NCBI RefSeq assembly: GCF_017829975.1
Contig: NZ_JAEEGA010000006.1
Coordinates: 186,001 to 250,000 of the forward strand
Source of the DNA: Vagococcus allomyrinae
GTDB taxonomy: Bacteria; Bacillota; Bacilli; Lactobacillales; Vagococcaceae
Direction of reading: 5' to 3'
DNA length: 64,000 bases
A model generated the notes under the pieces. That model was not told the origin of the DNA, did no database searches, and was given only the letters and a program-made list of their open reading frames with translations. Positions 36,347 through 46,301 of this stretch are shown in pieces (positions within the stretch are counted from its first letter, which is position 1; every line of letters starts with the position of its first letter). Made by a program: the position numbers and the translations under genes.

Positions 36347-39300
36347 ATGAAGAAGAGAGCTTTGCGCAAATCAATCATGCGAGAAATATTTCAGTCAAAA
36401 GCGCGTTTCCTTTCGATACTCGGGATAATCTTACTTGGAGTTTGTTTTTATGCAGGAATTAAAGCGACGGGGCCAGTGATGATCGAGTCAGCTGACCGCT
36501 ACTTTACTGAAAAGAATTTGATGGATGGAAAAATCATTTCAACGATGGGAATCACAGAGACCGATTTAGATCTGTTAGAAAAGGATCAAGCAGTCGAGGT
36601 CGTTCAACCGGGATACAGTCAAGATATTAACATGGTTAGTGACAATCGAGTGGTTCGTTTTTATTCCTTGCCAGAAAAAAAGAAGCATAATCTTAACGAA
36701 TTTAAAGTGATTAAAGGACATTTGCCAGAGAAAAAGGGTGAAATCGCACTGGATAGTTTGGCAGAGCTATATGGTGAATATAAACTTGGTGATACGTTAA
36801 CAATTCAGGGGGATAAAGAGTCTCTTGATAATTTTAATCAAACAGAGTATCAAGTGGTTGGGTTTGTGAATTCGCCGATGTTTATTGAAAATATGACTCG
36901 GGGGAATACTCAAGTGGGCAAAGGTTCCATTGATTATTTTGCCGTTATCCCAGAAGCAAATTTTGATATGGAAACCTATACGGAGGTTTATTTTACGTAT
37001 AAAGGGACGCGTGACTTGCAAGCCTATTCTACGGCTTATAATAAAGAAGTGGCGGCCGGGATTAAGGGTGTTAAGAAAAATTTTAAAACGCGACCGGCTG
37101 ACCGCTTGGCCGAAATAAAAAAAGAAGCAGCAGAGCCAATTACTCAGGCTAAAAAAGAACTAGCTGATGGCGAGAAACAGTTAAAAAAAGCCCAAAGTGA
37201 ACTGGAAAAGGGACGCGCTGACTTAGATCAGGGACAAGTCGATTTAGCGAATGCCGAGGTCCTTTATCAACAAGAAATTGCAAATGGTGAAGCGAAATTA
37301 GCTAGTAGTTCTCAAGAGCTCAGCAATGGTCAGGCTGAATTAGCCGTTCAAGAACAGAATTTAGGGGCAGCTCAACAAACCCTAGCTACGTCGAAAGCGC
37401 AATTGGATCAAGCAGAGCAACAAATGCGGGCACAAGGGATTGAGCCTTGGATGGAGATTGCCACACTTCAAGGCCAAATCTCTAATTTGCAACAGTTCGC
37501 TGGTTATTTGACTAGCATAGCGAACGATATGGTCGCAACTGCGACTGACACGCCGGATGGTGAGGTAATACCAGCTGATAAATTGAGTCAATGGAGTGGC
37601 TCTCTGGTTAACTCTTATGTGGATTTAAGTCAAATTTCTACTGCTATTATGGCTGTTTCTGGGGTACCGATGACGCCGGAAACACGGCCAATGATTATAG
37701 GTGTTGCGCCTCAGTTGAGTCAAGCTGCTGCTGGAATTGCCAGTCAAACTGGGCCATTAGAGCAATTGATTAATACGTTAGTCCCTCTCCAGCAAGGTTA
37801 TGCAGAATACCAGTCAGGTTTAGCTCAGTATCAAGCGGGTGTTGCTCAGCTTGAAGCCGCACGAATTCAGCTTGCTGAAGGTCAAGTGAGTTTAAATCAA
37901 GGGTATGCGCAGTTGGAGCAAGCTAAAATTGAAGGTCAGGCACAGCTTGCTGAGGGGCGTCAGAAATTGATTGATGCAGAAGCCAAAATTAAAGATGGTG
38001 AAGCATCTCTCACAACTGAATCAGCAAAACTTGCTGATGGGAAAAAAGAATTGGCTGAAAAAGAAAAGGCGTTGGCTGATTTAAAGGAACCCGATTATTT
38101 CTATCTTGATCGGGAAGACAATCCTGGGTATTCTGAATATCACGAGAATTCAAAACGTATTTCTTCAATTGCAACTGTTTTCCCAGTGTTTTTCTTTATG
38201 ATTGCGGCGCTAGTTAGTTTGACAACCATGACCAGAATGGTCGATGAAAAGCGTGGTGAGATCGGTGCCTTAAAAGCGTTAGGTTATACCAATTGGGAAA
38301 TTTCGCAAAAGTACATTGTTTACGCCACTGCCGCTAGTTTAATCGGTAGTATACTAGGCTTGTTAATTGGTTTTAATGTTTTTCCGCGAGTGATTATCGA
38401 TGCGTATGGCTCTCTCTATAATTTGCCGTCAGCGGGAACGGTTTATTATGCCAGTTATTCAATCCAATCAATTATCGTTGCCTTAATGTGTACGTTAATT
38501 TCGTCAATGGTTGTTTTACGATATGATTTATTCAGCACACCGGCTACCTTAATGAGACCCAAAGCACCAAAGGCTGGTCAGCGGATATTTTTAGAGCGAT
38601 TAACTTTTATTTGGAAGCGACTGAGCTTTAATCATAAGGTAACAGCACGCAACTTATTCCGCTATAAACAGCGGATGTTTATGACAGTTTTTGGGATTGC
38701 TGGCTGTATGGCGTTGATTATTACCGGATTTGGCGTTCGTGATTCTATCTCCGATGTGGTGTCCATTCAATTTAGTAAGTTGTGGCACTATCAAGGAATT
38801 GTGACGTATAATGATGAGGCAACGAAAGAAGAAACGGCTGCTTATGAAGCTGACGTTAAAAATGTACCTGGCTTGGACAAGCGATTGGTGTTGTCGCAAC
38901 AATTCATGCGGGTCATGGAAAAAGGGAAAACAACTCAGACGGTTACCCTTGATGTTCCCAAAGAGACTAAATATCTGGCTGATTTTGTTCTGTTTAACGA
39001 TCGAAAATCAGGTGAGGTGTATAAATTAACGGATCAAGGGGCTATTATTAATGAGAAGCTAGCTAAGATGTTTAAACTGAAAGTCGGAGACACTTTCGAA
39101 TTGACAGACAGCGATAATCGTAAATTTCCAGTTAAAATAGCGAATATTGTTGAAAATTATGCCATGCATTTTGTTTATATGACACCTAGTTATTATCAGC
39201 AAGTTTTTGAAAAAGAACCAGAATACAATTCAGAATTATTGTTGTTTGATGATAAACCGTCAAGCAAAGAAGAAGACAAGATATCTGCAAGCTTGATGGA

Positions 39301-39772
39301 AAATGAGCAAGTTGTGAATGTTAGTTTCCTGAGTCAAACGAGTAAAGCGATGGACGATACGATTGATAGTTTGACTATTGTTGTTTGGGTGTTGATTATT
39401 TCAGCGGGTACGTTGGCGTTTATCGTGTTGTATAACTTAACCAATATCAACGTATCAGAACGGATTCGTGAATTATCGACGATTAAGGTTCTAGGGTTCT
39501 ATAATAATGAAGTGACGATGTATGTCTATCGTGAGAATAATATTTTGACGGTACTGGGGATTTTAATCGGCTGTGTTGCGGGGAAACTGTTGCATGGCTT
39601 CGTACTGGAAACGGCTGAAGTTGATATGCTGATGTTTTCCCCGACGATTCACGGAATGAGTTATCTGTATTCGGCCCTCTTAACTCTTTTATTTTCATTA
39701 ATTGTCATGTGGGTGATGCATCGTAAATTGCGAAATGTGGACATGATTGAAGCGTTAAAATCAACAGAATAG
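36347..39772 (+). CDS. Large FtsX-like ABC permease with extracytoplasmic coiled coil
   Basis: A two-unit FtsX/MacB permease of 1141 residues. It has one N-terminal membrane helix (about 18-38), a MacB-like periplasmic-type domain, and a very long coiled-coil/Ala-Gln-rich region (about 255-575: ELADGEKQLKKAQSELEKG repeats and LAEGQVSLNQGYAQLEQAK). A cluster of three helices (about 600-735, with the FtsX motif RMVDEKRGEIGALKALGYTN) and a second FtsX core near the C-terminus (NVSERIRELSTIKVLGFYNN) follow. It pairs with the preceding ATPase. Substrate unknown; such proteins export or extract envelope molecules. The ATG at 36347 has AGGA 9 bases upstream; a GTG at 36329 overlaps the ATPase gene. 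Confidence 0.85.
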   Translation: MKKRALRKSIMREIFQSKARFLSILGIILLGVCFYAGIKATGPVMIESADRYFTEKNLMDGKIISTMGITETDLDLLEKDQAVEVVQPGYSQDINMVSDNRVVRFYSLPEKKKHNLNEFKVIKGHLPEKKGEIALDSLAELYGEYKLGDTLTIQGDKESLDNFNQTEYQVVGFVNSPMFIENMTRGNTQVGKGSIDYFAVIPEANFDMETYTEVYFTYKGTRDLQAYSTAYNKEVAAGIKGVKKNFKTRPADRLAEIKKEAAEPITQAKKELADGEKQLKKAQSELEKGRADLDQGQVDLANAEVLYQQEIANGEAKLASSSQELSNGQAELAVQEQNLGAAQQTLATSKAQLDQAEQQMRAQGIEPWMEIATLQGQISNLQQFAGYLTSIANDMVATATDTPDGEVIPADKLSQWSGSLVNSYVDLSQISTAIMAVSGVPMTPETRPMIIGVAPQLSQAAAGIASQTGPLEQLINTLVPLQQGYAEYQSGLAQYQAGVAQLEAARIQLAEGQVSLNQGYAQLEQAKIEGQAQLAEGRQKLIDAEAKIKDGEASLTTESAKLADGKKELAEKEKALADLKEPDYFYLDREDNPGYSEYHENSKRISSIATVFPVFFFMIAALVSLTTMTRMVDEKRGEIGALKALGYTNWEISQKYIVYATAASLIGSILGLLIGFNVFPRVIIDAYGSLYNLPSAGTVYYASYSIQSIIVALMCTLISSMVVLRYDLFSTPATLMRPKAPKAGQRIFLERLTFIWKRLSFNHKVTARNLFRYKQRMFMTVFGIAGCMALIITGFGVRDSISDVVSIQFSKLWHYQGIVTYNDEATKEETAAYEADVKNVPGLDKRLVLSQQFMRVMEKGKTTQTVTLDVPKETKYLADFVLFNDRKSGEVYKLTDQGAIINEKLAKMFKLKVGDTFELTDSDNRKFPVKIANIVENYAMHFVYMTPSYYQQVFEKEPEYNSELLLFDDKPSSKEEDKISASLMENEQVVNVSFLSQTSKAMDDTIDSLTIVVWVLIISAGTLAFIVLYNLTNINVSERIRELSTIKVLGFYNNEVTMYVYRENNILTVLGILIGCVAGKLLHGFVLETAEVDMLMFSPTIHGMSYLYSALLTLLFSLIVMWVMHRKLRNVDMIEALKSTE

Positions 39773-39774
39773 TG

Positions 39775-39814
39775 AAAAGGACGATTCCCATGGTGGGAGT
39801 CGTCCTTTTTTTTT
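39775..39814 (+). terminator. Terminator of the ABC exporter operon
   Basis: AAAAGGACGATTCCCA (39775-39790) pairs with TGGGAGTCGTCCTTTT (39793-39808) and runs into Ts. Confidence 0.88.
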
Positions 39815-39838
39815 GAGCCGTTTACTGCAACTTTGCGA

Positions 39839-42391
39839 TTAAGCAATGACCTTGAGTTCTTTTGCTTTTAAGACAGCTTCTTTGCTGTTGTTAACCCCTA
39901 ATTTTTGATAAGCCAAGTTGACGTGAGCGCGGATGGTATTAATTGACAAACCTGTTATTTCAACTATTTCATTAAATTTATGACCAGCCGCCAATAGTTC
40001 GACCATTTTCAGTTGTTGTTTTGATAAACGGACTGATTCGGTGGAGAGAGGTGGTAATATCCCCGAGCGTTTTAATGAAACTTGAGTTGCTGCAAGGATA
40101 ATTTCATTTAAATAATGTTGAAACTCTTTTGATGGCGCGTTGAATTGGCTAAGTTGATTTTTCAATTTTTTTAAAATCGGTAAAATTGCTGCCCCTTCGT
40201 CTGCAAAAATTCGAATAAAATGGAATGGTAGGCTTTTATTGAGAGTTTCTTCGATTATTTTGATGGCTTGTTTTTGATTGCCAAGTCGCCAGTAAATGAT
40301 GCCTTGCAAAACCATTACTTCTGCTTCATCAGCTGGCCGTTTAAATTCTTGAGTGTAACGGAGGAGACGTTCTGTCAATAGAATGGCTTCATGTCGATTA
40401 TCCAATAGAATGTGTGCCCTAATGGTTGTTAAGTGTTGGTAGAGTTTATAGACTTCGATTTGCGAGAATTCTGTTACATAGTAACTGTCTAGCCAGGCCT
40501 TTGCTTTCTTTTTATCTCCTTCCCATATGGCCAGTCGAGAAGTGAAGGCAGAAAAGTTAGGGTATAAATAATAGTTATTGGTTTCTTTTAACCAGTGCTT
40601 TAGTGTATCTTTTCGTTCTTGAAAGTAGATGCCTTCCTCTTTTAAATAGTGAAGCTGAAGTAAATGCATAGAGATGGAAAAATAGAATTCTGGCGTGGAG
40701 TTTTCGTCAACTTTAGCATAAGCTTGATAAATGAATTGTGAAGCAGTCAAGATATCGTTGCGTTCAAGCTGCAGACCGCCATAAACACAATCAAGTGTTG
40801 CAGTAGCCTGATCCTGTAACAGTTCTTCGAAATGGGGACGAACTGCTATGAAAGTGGCTTCATCAGATAATTCAGAATAATCGAGTAAGCCGCGGTGTAG
40901 AAATGGTAGTTGGAGAGTGAGAGAGAGTTCTTTATTCGTCTCAGGTTTCACTGGTTGTTCAGGCAAGCTGAAAACATTTGAGATGGAAATAATCTTTTCC
41001 AACAAACTTTGCCGTGGGTCAAGACCTAAAATTAAAATTATTTCTGGTATAAAAGAAGGCGCTGCTATGGCAATTTTTTCGAATTGCAATAAAAGTTGGT
41101 CAACGTGTTGCGTCATTTTTATTCCTTGGCCTGTTAAGTAATAGTACCATGCAGGAATAATATGAAAGACCGGCTCTCGCTCATAGATGGAGAGAGGTAG
41201 ATTTTGTGCTTGAAATTTGAGGACGGTATCCACATATTCCTCAATACTGGTCTTGTAATTAACGTATTGAGTATCATTCATCAGACTAGCAACCATTAAA
41301 TCTTCATCAAGACTATTGATAGCGGCTTGTCTGGCGTTAAAGATATCACCAACTTCTAGATAGTAACGAGTCAATAGTTGATAAAGTGACGAAACATTGA
41401 GATGCTGGGCTGATTGAAGTTTACAACTCAAAAAATCTTGAAAAAGTTGATGAAAACGATATGTATTTTCATTAGTTTGATGAATCAGCATACTTTGGGA
41501 AGACAGCTCTGCTAACAATGCCTCGCTGTCAGCATTTCCAGTTATTAGTCGCGCAATGGCTGGTGTGATCTCATTGACAGTTGATAGTTTTAGTAAAAAA
41601 TCCTGAGTGCTTGCAGGCCATTTATCCCACATTTGCCGCTCAATAAACATGGCCAGACGGTTGCTTTGATTTAAGGGGGCGGTCAATAGAACCGGATTGG
41701 CTGCTAAAGATTGAATGGCGATCGGCCAACCATCTGTTTGTGAGAAAATGGTGGTGATTTCTTCATTAGAAGCCTTTTTTCCTATTAACTGGTAAAAATT
41801 GAGAATTTCCTCCTTGGTGAATGCCAAGTCACTGGCTGTTAGTTTAAGAATCTTATCCGAACTATAATGTTCTTCTATTTCCAAAGGCAAGGCCGCTCGA
41901 CTGAGCAGGATAATCTTTGTTGACAATGATAGGCGTTTTAACACAAAAGGAAGTGACTTTAATATTTTAGGATTGGTAATAAAATGGAAATCATCTAGAA
42001 CCATCGTGTAAGGTTGTTCTTCTGTCTTAAAAGCTGAAAGGGCTAGAATCATAAATTCAACAGGCGATGAGGGAAAGTCAGAATGATTGACGATATTTGC
42101 TAGAGCATGATTATCAGATTGAGCGCCTAAAAGTGCTTGGCTACAAAGTTTATAAAACAAGGTAGGCAGGTTGTCATATTCATCTAATGACACCCATAAA
42201 ACAGGCTCTTTCCGATGATTTAGCCAATGGACAGTTGAACTCGTTTTTCCGTAGCCACCAGGGGCTTGAAAATGAATAATACGTTTATCATCTGCATCAT
42301 TGAGCGAGCGGATAATATGGTGACGGGGTAAAAAATTAGTTGGTAATGTTTCGAACAGTAGTTTTTCATTTTGTATATACTTTTTATCCAT
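39839..42391 (-). CDS. MalT-like STAND ATPase / LuxR-type transcriptional regulator
   Basis: A large signal-transduction regulator of MalT layout. The N-terminal NTPase has Walker A APGGYGKTS (about 43-51) and a Walker B-like MVLDDFHFI. A helical repeat (TPR-like) middle covers about 330-740. The C-terminal LuxR helix-turn-helix (about 790-845) reads RLSKQQLKMVELLAAGHKFN and EIVEITGLSINTIRAHVNLA. The ATG at 42391 has GGGAGG 9 bases upstream; an upstream ATG at 42445 precedes this site. The length is 850 residues. It is transcribed away from the surface-fibre operon and is a good candidate for its regulator, which is inference from position. Confidence 0.88.
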   Translation of the reverse strand: MDKKYIQNEKLLFETLPTNFLPRHHIIRSLNDADDKRIIHFQAPGGYGKTSSTVHWLNHRKEPVLWVSLDEYDNLPTLFYKLCSQALLGAQSDNHALANIVNHSDFPSSPVEFMILALSAFKTEEQPYTMVLDDFHFITNPKILKSLPFVLKRLSLSTKIILLSRAALPLEIEEHYSSDKILKLTASDLAFTKEEILNFYQLIGKKASNEEITTIFSQTDGWPIAIQSLAANPVLLTAPLNQSNRLAMFIERQMWDKWPASTQDFLLKLSTVNEITPAIARLITGNADSEALLAELSSQSMLIHQTNENTYRFHQLFQDFLSCKLQSAQHLNVSSLYQLLTRYYLEVGDIFNARQAAINSLDEDLMVASLMNDTQYVNYKTSIEEYVDTVLKFQAQNLPLSIYEREPVFHIIPAWYYYLTGQGIKMTQHVDQLLLQFEKIAIAAPSFIPEIILILGLDPRQSLLEKIISISNVFSLPEQPVKPETNKELSLTLQLPFLHRGLLDYSELSDEATFIAVRPHFEELLQDQATATLDCVYGGLQLERNDILTASQFIYQAYAKVDENSTPEFYFSISMHLLQLHYLKEEGIYFQERKDTLKHWLKETNNYYLYPNFSAFTSRLAIWEGDKKKAKAWLDSYYVTEFSQIEVYKLYQHLTTIRAHILLDNRHEAILLTERLLRYTQEFKRPADEAEVMVLQGIIYWRLGNQKQAIKIIEETLNKSLPFHFIRIFADEGAAILPILKKLKNQLSQFNAPSKEFQHYLNEIILAATQVSLKRSGILPPLSTESVRLSKQQLKMVELLAAGHKFNEIVEITGLSINTIRAHVNLAYQKLGVNNSKEAVLKAKELKVIA

Positions 42392-42590
42392 CTTATAACT
42401 ACCTCCCTGTAGTATAAACATGTGTGTCATTAGCTTTGGAAACAAAGCATCTTGTTATGATGAATTATATCTAACTTATTAAAAAAAGAACACATTTTTG
42501 AATCATAAAAACTGCATAAAGTGTATTATAGGGATGTTTTTAAAGTGAAAACCTCACCTTTTTTCTAAAAAAATAACGTTAAATAACGAA

Positions 42591-42619
42591 TTGTCAGACT
42601 ATTGTGAAAATAATAATTA
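42591..42619 (+). promoter_or_regulatory. Putative promoter of the surface-fibre operon
   Basis: TTGTCA (42591-42596), 17 bases, TAATTA (42614-42619) in the divergent gap between the MalT-like regulator and the VWA-protein gene, about 130 bases before the latter. Confidence 0.4.
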
Positions 42620-42625
42620 AGCGAA

Positions 42626-42666
42626 ACCTAACTGTCAGGTGATTGTGAGAGTTAGGTCTTTTTTTT
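42626..42666 (+). terminator. Leader terminator/attenuator in front of the VWA-protein gene
   Basis: ACCTAACT (42626-42633) pairs with AGTTAGGT (42650-42657), followed by C and eight Ts (42659-42666). It lies between the putative promoter and the first gene of the plus-strand operon, in a divergent gap where no upstream plus-strand gene exists. It therefore looks like an attenuator or the end of a very short transcript. Confidence 0.7.
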
Positions 42667-42749
42667 ACACTTAGGGTAGTTATCGTCAGAGAAGGCGAGC
42701 TTAACTAACAGTAGCCGGTACAAGTACACAGGAGAATGGAGTGAAGAAG

Positions 42750-45700
42750 ATGAAGAGACAAGTCAATCTCATGGTGAAACTGTTGGTCATGTTGACATTG
42801 ACACTACAATTAATGCCTTTCAGTGTGGTAGCCGAAACTTTGGCACAAACTCCAACAGCTGCGACGACTGAAAATGTGGAGGGGATTGAACAATTAAAAG
42901 GAGTAGAATTACAAAGCTATTTAGCAACGTTGACTGAGGTTGAACGTCATCAGATTGAAGCAGAGTTAACCGAGGAACAATTAAGTAGTTTAGCGGCGTT
43001 GAAGGAAACGACTGGCGAGCAAACAGATGGGGATCAGGGCGTTATTAATGAGGTGAGCCAAGATTCTGAGCAACTTCCTGTGCTAAGTGACAGTCAACCC
43101 ACTAGTGACATCCAAACCTTTGACACGAGTTCATCACAAGTTGAAACAAGCACAAGTGATGCGAGTCAAGGTGAAGAACCTTATATAGGTGCTGCGGCCA
43201 ATTTTTTAAGCGCTGGCCCTTTATCTACAACCTTGGCTGCTGCAGATACTAATTTAGTCTTAAACAAAACAGCTACGTATAATGAGGCTCAAAAAGCAGT
43301 TGATTTTCAATTGGAAGCTTATGCGAAGGGGGAAGTTGTCACAAGTAGCTCTCAAGTGGATGTGGTTTTTGTCTTAGATGTGTCTTTAAGTATGGACGAC
43401 ACTTTTTCAAATAAAGTGACGAAATTGGCTGCATTAAAAACAGCGGTAACCAATTTTGCAGATTCAATGAAAGAGTCACAAACAAAACTGGGAACAGGTC
43501 AATATCATACTATGCGACTTGTAACTTATGCCAGAAATGCTGCGACCTATCCAACCACATATAGAACGGATAATAGCGCAAATGTGACCAACTTTAAAAA
43601 TACGGTTAATGGGTTATCGACTGCTAGCGCAACTAGGCAGGATAGAGGTCTTGCAAATGCTGAAGAAGTCGTTATATCAAATAAAAAGGTCCCTAATCGT
43701 AACGCCAATCAAGTTGTTATATTGTTTACTGATGGTGAGCCGGCCGATAATAACGCGACTGTCTCGCAAATTGCCGGTGGGGCGGTCAATACGGCTAGGC
43801 GAATCAAGCAGGAATTAGGCGCCACAATTTATAGTATTGGGATCCAGAACAATGCTAATCCAACGATTGTCGGGTCGCAAGATGTCCCTAATAGTATGCT
43901 AAATGGAATTTCCAGTAACTATCCTAAAGCAACAGTTTCTAATATTAATAATTATCAGGGGACGCTCTTTTTAGATAGTGTTAACCCCAAAGGAGCGAAC
44001 TATTATCTAACGACAACAACTGCTGGTGGTTTATCAAGCATTTTCCAATCGATTGCCACTGAAATTGGTAAAATTGACAACCTAACCATTCGGGATGTGC
44101 TAACGGAAGAGCCTTTCTTTTCCAGTTCAACGACTGCAATTGACTTAAGCACGGTAAAAGTTTACAAGGCTTGGACTTATGCTCCCTCTTTAGTACCGAT
44201 TTCCAATGCAGTGGTGGCATATGGAATCAATACGAAAACAGTGGATGTCAAAAATGTTAATTTAGATCCCGTTATTTTTAATGGCAGTACGCCAACGGAA
44301 GCCACCAAAAACAATAAAGTGATTATTCGCTTTTCGGTTAAAGTTCAAGAAGACTTTATGGGAGGCAATCAGGTTATCACGAATGAAGGGATTTCAGGAG
44401 CGTATACCACAAGTGATGGTGTCGAGCAATTGGTGAAAGTATTTGATATCCCGAAAGTTAATATTCCGCTGAAAGATGCTGGCATTAAGGCCAAAGATCA
44501 AAAAATCTATTTAGGCAATAGCGCTCAAGTTGGTAATTTTTATACCAATCTTGCAAAACTCAATGGTAAAAACAATCGCTATGTTAATGTGACGTATAAA
44601 ATAGAAAAAGGCGCCAGTGTTTTAGCTGAAAAAACTATTCCAGCAGGAACCGCTTTTCAAGATGCGCTGTTTGATTCTATTCGAAATGAAACAGAAGATG
44701 TGATTTATAAAGTCAGTTATGCCGTAGTACCAGCACTTTCAGCTACACCAAGTGTTGTGTCACTCAATAAATCGGAGAATGTGAATGTCTATGTCTTTAA
44801 CCCGCTCCTAGCAGCACCGGATCGTCATATCTATTTAACTAATAGCGTGAACATCAACGATAAATTACCTGTCATTACGGAATGGCAACATCCAAAGGCT
44901 GCCACGTTGACTCAGCTTGATTTTACTGGAACGGCTCCATCTGTAACAGGGGCCAAAGCTGCTTCTATGGATTTGCTGACTGAAGAAGTTGTCAATGGCA
45001 GTCTTAATGAAGTGACTTTGTCAAATAACGCTAAATTTAATCCTTCGTTAGGTTTTAAAGTCTATGTATTTAGACCTGAAATTACTAGTTCCAATAAACA
45101 AATTGAATTAGGTGACAGTACAACCTTACAAGAGCGAAAGGTTAAGACTTCTTGGAAAAATACGAAGACGACTTCGACCGTCATCGAAGGAACGGAACCA
45201 GTTGTATCTGCAGAACCTCAGAAAGTAGGCAGTTCCCAGATTGAACCGGCGATTGTCAGTCCAAGCGAGACAACGAATTATGCTTGGTTAGTAAAGGCTA
45301 ATAATCAAAATGTTAGTCAGTATACTAGTCACGTAAACGCTGATTACGGCACTACTCCGAAACCAGCAGGTGCTCACTTTACGATTTATGTGGCGACGAG
45401 CCGTTTGACGATTAAAAAGGATGTCATAGCCAACGGCCCAAGAACTTTCGGAGATGAAACATTCTTATTTGAAATCACTTGGAGAAACGGTCAAAAGGTT
45501 GAAGTTTATTATCAAACGATCACACTAAACGAGAATCAAACTTCTGGTCAAACAACGCTGATGGAATTGAAAGCAGGTACTTATAGTATTAAGGAAATAA
45601 GTGAGTGGTCCAGTCGTTATGAGGCAGATACTAAACAAAAAGATATTCAAATTAGTAGCAAGAATCCAGGCACAGCGACATTTAAGAATACCCTTAAGAA

Positions 45701-45779
45701 TACGAAGTGGTTGAGTCATGAAACGAAAGCAGTGAATCAGTATAACCCAGTGCCGAAGAAACGAGCTGATGTCAGGTGA
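42750..45779 (+). CDS. Large secreted VWA-domain surface protein with isopeptide-type C-terminal domain
   Basis: Residue numbers count from the GTG at 42741. A signal peptide (about 1-31) is followed by a low-complexity Thr/Glu/Ser-rich region (to about 165) and a von Willebrand factor A domain (about 205-445), with the metal-site motif DVSLS at 213-217 and FTDGEP at 329-334. Three related Ig-like repeats start near 585, 693 and 784, each beginning like QKIYLGNS. A Cna-B/pilin-type domain (about 888-984) has candidate isopeptide residues in TIKKDV, YSIKEIS and TFKNT. It ends without an LPXTG anchor. The stop overlaps the sipW start. It looks like an adhesive tip of a fibre. The start is ATG 42750 or GTG 42741; both have a ribosome-binding site. 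Confidence 0.85.
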   Translation: MKRQVNLMVKLLVMLTLTLQLMPFSVVAETLAQTPTAATTENVEGIEQLKGVELQSYLATLTEVERHQIEAELTEEQLSSLAALKETTGEQTDGDQGVINEVSQDSEQLPVLSDSQPTSDIQTFDTSSSQVETSTSDASQGEEPYIGAAANFLSAGPLSTTLAAADTNLVLNKTATYNEAQKAVDFQLEAYAKGEVVTSSSQVDVVFVLDVSLSMDDTFSNKVTKLAALKTAVTNFADSMKESQTKLGTGQYHTMRLVTYARNAATYPTTYRTDNSANVTNFKNTVNGLSTASATRQDRGLANAEEVVISNKKVPNRNANQVVILFTDGEPADNNATVSQIAGGAVNTARRIKQELGATIYSIGIQNNANPTIVGSQDVPNSMLNGISSNYPKATVSNINNYQGTLFLDSVNPKGANYYLTTTTAGGLSSIFQSIATEIGKIDNLTIRDVLTEEPFFSSSTTAIDLSTVKVYKAWTYAPSLVPISNAVVAYGINTKTVDVKNVNLDPVIFNGSTPTEATKNNKVIIRFSVKVQEDFMGGNQVITNEGISGAYTTSDGVEQLVKVFDIPKVNIPLKDAGIKAKDQKIYLGNSAQVGNFYTNLAKLNGKNNRYVNVTYKIEKGASVLAEKTIPAGTAFQDALFDSIRNETEDVIYKVSYAVVPALSATPSVVSLNKSENVNVYVFNPLLAAPDRHIYLTNSVNINDKLPVITEWQHPKAATLTQLDFTGTAPSVTGAKAASMDLLTEEVVNGSLNEVTLSNNAKFNPSLGFKVYVFRPEITSSNKQIELGDSTTLQERKVKTSWKNTKTTSTVIEGTEPVVSAEPQKVGSSQIEPAIVSPSETTNYAWLVKANNQNVSQYTSHVNADYGTTPKPAGAHFTIYVATSRLTIKKDVIANGPRTFGDETFLFEITWRNGQKVEVYYQTITLNENQTSGQTTLMELKAGTYSIKEISEWSSRYEADTKQKDIQISSKNPGTATFKNTLKNTKWLSHETKAVNQYNPVPKKRADVR

Positions 45780-46285
45780 CTAAATTAATCAATCAACTTG
45801 GCTCATTACTAGTATTGGCATTAGCATTGTTAACGTTCTTCTTCTTTATAGGAAGAACCCAGGGAAGGGGGGCGTTTATCGTCCTTTCAGGCTCCATGGA
45901 GCCTGCTTATCCCGTCGGTGGCGTCGTCTTTACCAAACCATTAAATTTTTCTGAACTAACAGTTGGAGATGCCATTACCTTTCGAAGTCAAGGAAAAGAC
46001 AATAAAGTGGTGACGCATCGTATTATTGAGATCAATCAGCAGGAAGGTTTTGCTAGAACTCAAGGGGATGCCAACAAAGTTCCTGATGGGCAAGTTGTCT
46101 TACCTAAAGATATCATTGGCAAGGTAACCAGCGGGGTCCCTTATCTCGGTTATGGCCTAGTTTTTTTACAGAGTCATTTAGGTAAGTGGCTAATGTTAAT
46201 GATCGTGATAAGTAGTCTAATAATTTATGTGATTCGTCGATTTATTCTGACAAAAAAATCGACTATAACAGAAGTTAAAGTATGA
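45776..46285 (+). CDS. sipW: SipW-type signal peptidase I
   Basis: A membrane signal peptidase of the ER/archaeal (Ser-His) class. The catalytic Ser40 is in LSGSMEPAYPVG, and His81 in VVTHRIIEI replaces the Lys of ordinary bacterial type I peptidases. The acidic residues lie in TQGDANKVPDG. It has one N-terminal membrane helix (about 8-26) and one C-terminal helix (about 132-152). In Bacillus, SipW processes TasA and TapA. The GTG start overlaps the stop of the VWA gene by four bases (GTGA), which means coupled translation. The length is 169 residues. Confidence 0.92.
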   Translation: MTKLINQLGSLLVLALALLTFFFFIGRTQGRGAFIVLSGSMEPAYPVGGVVFTKPLNFSELTVGDAITFRSQGKDNKVVTHRIIEINQQEGFARTQGDANKVPDGQVVLPKDIIGKVTSGVPYLGYGLVFLQSHLGKWLMLMIVISSLIIYVIRRFILTKKSTITEVKV

Positions 46286-46301
46286 GATGGGAGGAGATGA
46301 A

